From Holosporaceae bacterium UBA5542 (GTDB lineage: Bacteria > Pseudomonadota > Alphaproteobacteria > UBA7879 > UBA5542), in contig DINK01000032.1 of the NCBI GenBank assembly GCA_002426825.1, positions 33,904-39,984 of the forward strand: 6,081 nt of DNA. Direction: 5' to 3'. Each line of letters opens with the position of its first letter. The stretch's first letter is position 1. The position numbers and the translations under genes were made by a program. The notes under the pieces are model-generated. The model saw only the letters and a list, made by a program, of their open reading frames with translations. It was not told the DNA's origin and ran no database searches. Positions 1 to 4,673 of the stretch are shown piece by piece.

Positions 1-1303
1 AATGGTTCCTGCGGTAAAGAAAAAACTAGGGTTTCATCTTACAGAGGGCCAAGAAGAAGTGTGTGCCCTATTAGAAAAAGAACTTGCAGCAAAAGAGCCT
101 ATGATGCGGTTGCTGCAGGGGGATGTGGGCAGTGGAAAAACGGTGATTGCCCTTTTGTCGATGATGCAAGTGATCGAACAGGGGGCGCAAGCCGCGTTGT
201 TAGCACCCACTGAAATTTTGGCCGAACAACATGGTGCCCGTTTTAAGGAATTCTTATCGGGTTTGCCTATTCGGTGGACGGTGATAACAGGAAAAACTCC
301 TGCTAAAGAAAAACAAGCCATTAAGGAAAAGCTTCAACAAGGAGATTTAGATTTTGTGGTGGGCACCCATGCCCTTTTAGAAAGCAGCGTATCTTTTAAG
401 AAGTTAGGTTATGTGGTGATTGATGAACAACATCGCTTTGGGGTGAATCAACGTAAAAAACTGATTGAAAAAGGAGACGGTGTTAACTTGCTTGTGATGT
501 CAGCGACACCGATTCCAAGGTCACTGGCATTAACGGCTTTTGGTGACCTTGATATTTGCCAGCTAAAGGAAAAACCAAAAGGACGCTTACCCATTCAAAC
601 AACTCTTTTGTCCTTAGCCCGGGTTCAAACCCTATACGACCACCTTCAGAAAGCTTTGTTAACGGGGCAAAAGTTTTATTGGGTATGTCCGCTGATTGAA
701 GAATCGGAAACCCTTGATTTGGGCCATGCTGAAGCGCGGGCGGGGGCTCTTAAAAAGGTTTTGGGGGATAAGGTAGGGCTTTTGCATGGGCGTTTATCAA
801 GTGTGGCAAAGGAAGAAGTGATGGCCCGCTTTATGGAAGGTGTCTATCAAGTGTTGGTTTCGACTACGGTGATCGAGGTAGGTGTTGATGTGCCTGATGC
901 CACCGTTATGATTATCGAGCATGCAGAACGTTTTGGTTTGGCCCAATTACACCAACTTCGGGGCCGTGTGGGACGGGGTGATCATCCTTCAAGCTGTGTT
1001 TTGTTGTATGGCAACAAGCTGTCGGAAGTGGGCAAAAAACGCCTTGAAATGATGCGCGAGACCAATGATGGTTTTTTAATTGCCGAAGCAGACATGCGAC
1101 TGAGAGGACCAGGGGATATTTTGGGCACGAAACAAAGTGGGGTGCCTGACTTTAGAATGGCAAATCTAGAGGTTCATGGACAGCTGTTGGTAGAAGCCCA
1201 CAAGTGGGCTTTAAGGGTGAATGACAAAGCTGTAGATACACCACCCTACCAAATATTATTGTCGCTATTTCCTTATTTGTTACAGGCGCATATGGAAAGT
1301 TAA
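1..1303 (+). CDS. recG: ATP-dependent DNA helicase RecG, C-terminal part (5' end outside window)
   Basis: RecG is a superfamily 2 helicase that remodels stalled replication forks and branch-migrates Holliday junctions. The visible 433 residues (counted from the ATG at base 2) hold the whole motor. Walker A is GDVGSGKT (40-47), the DExH box is DEQHRFG (141-147), motif III is SATPIPRSLAL (167-177), motif V is VIEVGVDVP (290-298) and motif VI is QLRGRVGRG (318-326). The RecG-specific C-terminal block DMRLRGPGDILGTKQSG (364-380), which couples ATP hydrolysis to translocation, is also present. RecG is usually near 690 residues, so the N-terminal wedge domain lies upstream of the window. The ATG at base 2 is internal to the helicase domain and is not the real start. 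No damaged motif was seen. The stop at 1301-1303 is 19 bp from the stop of the convergent minus-strand gene, with no clear terminator between them. Assignment is very secure. Confidence 0.97.
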   Translation, partial: MVPAVKKKLGFHLTEGQEEVCALLEKELAAKEPMMRLLQGDVGSGKTVIALLSMMQVIEQGAQAALLAPTEILAEQHGARFKEFLSGLPIRWTVITGKTPAKEKQAIKEKLQQGDLDFVVGTHALLESSVSFKKLGYVVIDEQHRFGVNQRKKLIEKGDGVNLLVMSATPIPRSLALTAFGDLDICQLKEKPKGRLPIQTTLLSLARVQTLYDHLQKALLTGQKFYWVCPLIEESETLDLGHAEARAGALKKVLGDKVGLLHGRLSSVAKEEVMARFMEGVYQVLVSTTVIEVGVDVPDATVMIIEHAERFGLAQLHQLRGRVGRGDHPSSCVLLYGNKLSEVGKKRLEMMRETNDGFLIAEADMRLRGPGDILGTKQSGVPDFRMANLEVHGQLLVEAHKWALRVNDKAVDTPPYQILLSLFPYLLQAHMES

Positions 1304-1322
1304 AACAAGAAGTAGATGTTGT

Positions 1323-2250
1323 TTAAACTGCAAACGTCATGCCTGTATCTGCACATGATGCAAGCACATTTTCTATATTCAACACGGTGGCGCCTTGGAG
1401 GGGTTGTGCTTTAACAGTTTGAGCAACATCGATGATGTTATCATCATGAGTATTCTCTTCACCAATATAGGCACGACTAAGATAAATACGCACTTGTTTA
1501 AGTGTTTGTGGCCCCTTTTGTTTAAAGAGAGGGTCATATCCCATAAGAAGAGGCTTGTCGTCTTTATTAAACCCAACACAGGTACAATGAATGCCACGTA
1601 AGGGGGCGTATATGCCGTGTCGTTCAGTGTAATTAGGATGTCCTGATACATAGAACACATCGCCAACGGCAAGAGTTTCTGGTGTTACAGTCCCAAATTC
1701 ATGAAAATAGCCTTGGAAACCAAGATGTAGTCTTAAGTCATTAACCGTTTTCATGGATGCGCTTTGTTGTTTTATTTCTGCTAACTTTCTGTCAAGAAAA
1801 GAGGTTTCAACAATTAAATTGTTGAAACCTCCTAATAAATAGCGCGTCAGACTCAATAATGTAAAAATACGTGCCTGGGTGCAGTCAAAGAGGTGTCCTC
1901 CCGATAAAATTTCTTCGAGCGCTTTTCCTAGGTTGCAGTCAATTTTTGGCATAAGATAGCGGGGATTTTTTTTATCTGTATCCTGCACCCTGCACCCATT
2001 CCCATGTTGGTGCGATAATGATGTGCGCCCCGTCACTGGGCATTTCGTTATTTGTATTGAGCTGTTGAAGAAAGTTATACAGAAACAAGCCCGTTGCTTT
2101 TCGTGCCTGTGCTTCTTGAGGAAGAACGTTTTGTCCCCTTTTAACAAAATGCTTGGGAGGAGTGATTTCTTTTTCTGCATTTGCTGCAAACACAGACAGC
2201 GATACAAAAAAAGAAAGAAATAAAAAGAGTAAATTATTTGTTTTTATCAT
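1323..2250 (-). pseudogene. Frameshifted exported protein, weakly Tgl (transglutaminase)-like
   Basis: Two minus-strand frames together make one protein of roughly 300 residues. The first starts at ATG 2250 with a signal peptide (MIKTNNLLFLFLSFFVSLSVFAANA, written in parts: hydrophobic LLFLFLSFFVSLSVF, cleavage near ANA) and runs through EMPSDGAHIIIAPTWEW to a TAA at 1974-1972. Good coding sequence then resumes in the +1 frame (NPRYLMPKIDCNLGKALEE onward) and ends at 1323. The upstream part of that second frame, back to 2207, is not protein-like, so a single extra base at or upstream of 1974 explains the break. The second half has the order of landmarks of Bacillus Tgl: LFDCTQA around a possible nucleophile Cys (codon 1883-1881), then GDVFYVSGHPNY, then LRG...VGFNKDDKPLLMGYDP. 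The Glu and His expected in Tgl after RG are not evident, so catalysis is doubtful and the family call is tentative. No good Shine-Dalgarno precedes 2250. A sequencing error or recoding instead of decay cannot be excluded. Confidence 0.6.
1801..1831. repeat. 14-bp perfect inverted repeat, terminator-like on the minus strand
   Basis: GAGGTTTCAACAAT (1801-1814) and its exact reverse complement ATTGTTGAAACCTC (1818-1831) are separated by TAA. Read on the minus strand, the hairpin is followed directly by TTTTCTTGAC (1800-1791), so it has the form of an intrinsic terminator. It lies inside the coding sequence of the broken exported-protein gene, where it encodes GGFNNLIVETS. A 14-bp perfect stem with a 3-base loop is far beyond chance for a window this size. 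Whether it terminates transcription is inference. Confidence 0.6.
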
Positions 2251-2315
2251 AATTATTTATTTTTATGTAATTTACAAATTAATTGTTTCATAAAAAAACA
2301 AAAAAACAAACATTT

Positions 2316-2344
2316 ATTATTTTAAAGATGTTTAAATGTTTCAA
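2316..2344 (-). promoter_or_regulatory. Candidate sigma70-type promoter for the minus-strand exported-protein gene
   Basis: On the minus strand TTGAAA (2344-2339) and AATAAT (2321-2316) are separated by exactly 17 bases, each with 5 of 6 matches to the -35 and -10 consensus. The predicted transcript would start about 58 bases before the ATG at 2250. The -35 overlaps a 14-bp palindrome (2341-2354), and the near-repeat AAACATTTAAACAT lies just inside the spacer. The DNA is very AT-rich, so a chance match is quite possible. No convincing plus-strand promoter for the gene at 2425 was found in the same interval. Confidence 0.35.
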
Positions 2345-2354
2345 TTTAAATTGA
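2341..2354. repeat. 14-bp perfect palindrome in the divergent intergenic region, possible operator
   Basis: TCAATTTAAATTGA reads identically on both strands. It overlaps the -35 of the candidate minus-strand promoter and lies 70 bp before the plus-strand gene at 2425, which is where a dimeric repressor could control both genes. In DNA this AT-rich a 14-bp palindrome is not very rare, so operator function is only a suggestion. Confidence 0.35.
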
Positions 2355-2411
2355 GTAAAATATTTTATTTTTTCTTTTCTTTTTTTTTAAAATCTATGTT
2401 TACGATGGGAA

Positions 2412-2418
2412 GTGAGGA
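2412..2418 (+). promoter_or_regulatory. Ribosome binding site of the M91-type protease gene
   Basis: GTGAGGA with a GAGG core (2414-2417) lies 7 bases before the ATG at 2425. This is the clearest Shine-Dalgarno among the starts in this window, and it supports 2425 as the start, which also places the signal peptide at the very N-terminus. Confidence 0.65.
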
Positions 2419-2424
2419 TTTTAA

Positions 2425-3399
2425 ATGATCTTATTCAGGGGCCTGGCTTTTTTATTTTTCGTGTGTTTTTGTAATGTACATGAAAGTTATCCGGTTGAAA
2501 AACATAATTTAATGTTTTCAGATAGATTTCATGTGATCGTAATAATCCCAAAAATGTTTCGTCATAAGGAAGATTCAATTTTACAAAGCGTGCACGATAG
2601 TTTCGTACAACTTCGACAAAACCAAATCGGTCGTATTTTATTAGAAAGAATTGGTGTGCTTTTTCGCGAGCGTTTTCCGGAAAAAGATAAAATAGAGATT
2701 CACATAGACTATTCGGAAGAAGGGAAGCATTCTTTTATGCTCCCTAAACGGGAAAAAGATCCTTTGGTGGTTAAATTGAATTACAATAATCTTTCTGGTG
2801 CGCGCGTGGGGACAATAGGCAAACTTATCAGAATGGAAAACGGTCGCGAATGCTATCAAATTGGGAGCATGCATGAACCGTTTCATATTATCCTTGGGCA
2901 TGAACTGATCCATCTTCTGCATTATCTTGAATTGGGGCGTGAACATTATAAGGTAAGGCTTGAGAGACCAGGTATTAATATCCACAAGAACGGTTTGTAT
3001 AGTTTAAGGATTATAGATATTTGGAAAAATTTAGAAGAAAGAAAAACAGTGATAGGAGAACCACCTTTTAATCACCATCAAATCACAGAGAACAATTTGC
3101 TGCGTGAAGAACGGCGTTTGCCTCGTTACGCATATCAAAGCGCAGGAGAGAATTTTTATGAAAAGAAAGAAGTGATAGAAAGCTTTTATCCTGACGAAAG
3201 GCTAAAATATCTTCGTGCAGAAAATTGGGAATTTGACCCAGATACGGCTAAGGAAAGCCGAAAAAGCCAAGAGGCAAGATGTATTGTGTCTGATCAGACA
3301 AGTGCAGCGGCGGGTAATTTAAATGTGGTGTCTCCTCAGAAAGTAAGGGAACTTCCTTTGAGGTTGAGACGACGTTTGTATACTGGAGATACGAAATAA
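2425..3399 (+). CDS. Exported M91 (NleD/HopH1-like) zinc metallopeptidase, probable effector
   Basis: The 324-residue protein begins with a signal peptide (MILFRGLAFLFFVCFC, residues 1-16, cleavage probably before residue 25). The mature part carries a zinc metalloprotease motif HELIH (159-163) in FHIILGHELIHLLH, where the two His bind zinc and the Glu is the catalytic base. Two flanking features recall peptidase family M91, the NleD/HopH1 effectors: an upstream helix of the type SFVQLRQNQIGRILLERI (about 59-76), and a downstream block EERKTVIGEPPFNHHQITEN continuing LLREERRLPRYAY (204-237). NleD of enteropathogenic E. coli cleaves host JNK and p38 kinases, and the target here is unknown. The C-terminal 40 residues are rich in Arg and look disordered. 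An N-terminal Sec signal is unusual for type III-type effectors and suggests export to the periplasm or beyond. The Sel1-repeat gene follows after 93 bp on the same strand. The family call rests on motif memory without a database search. Confidence 0.75.
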   Translation: MILFRGLAFLFFVCFCNVHESYPVEKHNLMFSDRFHVIVIIPKMFRHKEDSILQSVHDSFVQLRQNQIGRILLERIGVLFRERFPEKDKIEIHIDYSEEGKHSFMLPKREKDPLVVKLNYNNLSGARVGTIGKLIRMENGRECYQIGSMHEPFHIILGHELIHLLHYLELGREHYKVRLERPGINIHKNGLYSLRIIDIWKNLEERKTVIGEPPFNHHQITENNLLREERRLPRYAYQSAGENFYEKKEVIESFYPDERLKYLRAENWEFDPDTAKESRKSQEARCIVSDQTSAAAGNLNVVSPQKVRELPLRLRRRLYTGDTK

Positions 3400-3492
3400 A
3401 TTTGATAAAGATAGTTGATTTTACTTGAGTTTTTCTTAAAAAAATTCTACATATAGCAACAAAAGTCTAGATATTGTGTACACGAAACTCAA

Positions 3493-4026
3493 ATGTTATT
3501 AAATGCGGTAAAAATTTTCTTTCTTACAAGTGTGCTTTTTTTAAGTGCGGTGGGTGCTGTTCAGGATGAGGACGATGATGGTCAACCCCGCCTATTTCCT
3601 GTTATATCAGGGGAAACAGTTCCTGAAGAGGAAGATGGGAAAGCAGTACAAAATGCTCGATTGGCCAGGGAAATTCTAGATCGGTTACAAGAACAAGAAG
3701 CGAATCAAAATCCGGTGGAACGCTTTAAGGCTTTGCAACAAGCAGCAAAACTTGGCAACCAAGACGCGCTTTACCTTGTTGCTCTTATGATAGAGCAGGG
3801 AAATGGGTGTGAACACACGGATGAGGAGGCTACTTATAAAGCCTATGTTGCTGCTGCAGAAAGTATGCACCCAGAAGCCTTGTGTTGGATGGGGAACTAT
3901 TTTCGGAAAAAGGAGCAGTTCCAGACGGCGCTTGAGTTTTATGATTTGGCTACACAAGAAGGGTGCCCCCGGACAGCGGATTTGGCCAAAATGCTTCGTA
4001 CCGAAATTGCAGAAAATAATGCTTAG
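3493..4026 (+). CDS. Small exported Sel1-like repeat protein
   Basis: The 177-residue protein starts with a signal peptide (VKIFFLTSVLFLSAVGA, cleavage likely after Ala22). An acidic segment (DEDDDG at 25-30, EEED at 45-48) and a helical stretch (50-70) follow. The C-terminal half (about 77-165) holds roughly two and a half Sel1/TPR-like repeats, seen as AAKLGNQDALYLVALMIEQGNG, AAAESMHPEALCWMGNYF and AL.FYDLATQEGCPRTADLA. Sel1 repeats form a solenoid that binds other proteins and are common in exported proteins of host-associated bacteria, but no catalytic motif is present and the partner is unknown. The ATG at 3493 is the first usable start after the in-frame stop at 3454-3456. No Shine-Dalgarno is visible before it, so expression may depend on read-through from the protease gene or on a weak leader. 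Its TAG stop overlaps the stop of the convergent alternative oxidase gene. Confidence 0.8.
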   Translation: MLLNAVKIFFLTSVLFLSAVGAVQDEDDDGQPRLFPVISGETVPEEEDGKAVQNARLAREILDRLQEQEANQNPVERFKALQQAAKLGNQDALYLVALMIEQGNGCEHTDEEATYKAYVAAAESMHPEALCWMGNYFRKKEQFQTALEFYDLATQEGCPRTADLAKMLRTEIAENNA

Positions 4027-4655
4027 ACTTTAAATTTTTCCCCTCGAATCAGATTTGAGAGATGATGATTAACATCACGGTGGTGGCATTCATCTTTCCG
4101 AATGGCAATAATAAGGTCGCGTAACGTTGCGTTTTTCTTAAGTTTCCAATAGTGAATACCCATTTCAGGTGCAGGACCATTCTTAATGGTGCCATTATCA
4201 ATATGTGTGATGTAGTCGGTGTAACTTTGAACGGCTTCTTCTTCTAAATAGCCCACAAACCGGTGGGCAAGACCAGAAGAACAAAGATATAGCGTTGTAT
4301 AAAAAAAACCGAACCCAAACTGTGCGAAATAAATAAGTATTCGTTCAAGCCAAGAAGGTTTGGCAATTTGAATAAATGCCATCAGATGCATGCGTTCGTT
4401 TTCTGCTTCATCTAAAAGGGTTTGAATCCAGCCTTCATCATCTTTAATTTTACGAAGACATTTAAAGTGTAAAAAAGCTCCTCCTACCATACCAGGAATG
4501 GCGGCAATGGTTTCAATGAATACAGCGCGGTGGGCGTACCGATCTTTAAAAAATAGATCGGCAAAAAAACGCAAAAATTTAACAAGAAAACGAATCAGTT
4601 GATCGCTGATTTTTTTGGGGGGAAGGTGATAGTTTGTGCCATGCTCGGGTATCAT
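4023..4655 (-). CDS. aox: Alternative oxidase (cyanide-insensitive ubiquinol oxidase)
   Basis: Alternative oxidase is a di-iron protein bound to one face of the membrane that passes electrons from ubiquinol to oxygen without pumping protons. The 210-residue sequence has all expected ligand motifs: FIETIAAIPGMVGG (Glu48), EAENERMH (Glu87, His90), VGYLEEEAV (one of Glu138-140) and IRKDECHHRDVNH (Glu189, His192). Most family members have Ala where Cys190 stands in DECHH. The hydrophobic segment about 105-129 fits the membrane-anchoring helix region. The protein lacks the long N-terminal extension and targeting peptide of mitochondrial forms and is close to bacterial lengths. The ATG at 4655 follows the mutL stop by 18 bp on the same strand, so the two are probably co-transcribed. 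No strong Shine-Dalgarno is seen, only AGG about 17 bases upstream. The stop overlaps that of the convergent Sel1 gene. The gene looks intact and the assignment is secure. Confidence 0.95.
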   Translation of the reverse strand: MIPEHGTNYHLPPKKISDQLIRFLVKFLRFFADLFFKDRYAHRAVFIETIAAIPGMVGGAFLHFKCLRKIKDDEGWIQTLLDEAENERMHLMAFIQIAKPSWLERILIYFAQFGFGFFYTTLYLCSSGLAHRFVGYLEEEAVQSYTDYITHIDNGTIKNGPAPEMGIHYWKLKKNATLRDLIIAIRKDECHHRDVNHHLSNLIRGEKFKV

Positions 4656-4673
4656 ATTTTGATAGTAACAAAC

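Larger units (their letters stand above)
2251..2424. other. Very AT-rich divergent intergenic region
   Basis: This 174-bp gap separates two divergent genes for exported proteins. It holds the candidate minus-strand promoter (2316-2344), the palindrome at 2341-2354, two copies of A7C in tandem (2292-2307) and a nearly pure pyrimidine tract (2366-2388). No open frame of coding quality and no RNA gene were seen. The long A and T tracts could bend the DNA or act as an upstream element for RNA polymerase. Confidence 0.6.

Noticed and set aside
2..4. ATG at base 2 as the start of recG
   Set aside because: It falls inside the protein just ahead of the helicase motor, and the family needs about 260 more residues upstream.
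1303..1324. AAACAA...TTGTTT inverted repeat between recG and the convergent gene as a terminator
   Set aside because: The stem is only 6 bp, almost all A-T, with a 10-base loop, so it is too weak to call.
1972..2207. Upstream extension of the second minus-strand frame as a separate 294-residue protein starting at 2207
   Set aside because: Its first 78 residues are Lys/Cys/His-rich and not protein-like, while the other frame carries a clear signal peptide over the same bases.
2641..2985. Open frame of 114 codons on the minus strand
   Set aside because: It lies wholly opposite the M91 protease gene, covering its HELIH region, has no ribosome binding site or recognisable motif, and is best explained as a shadow.
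3427..3447. AT-rich hairpin after the M91 gene as a terminator
   Set aside because: The stem needs a G-T wobble and is nearly all A-T, with no T tail after it on the plus strand.
4539..4561. CCGATCT/AGATCGG inverted repeat with 9-base loop in the oxidase gene
   Set aside because: It is short, lies within well-conserved coding sequence, and has no T tail in the direction of transcription.
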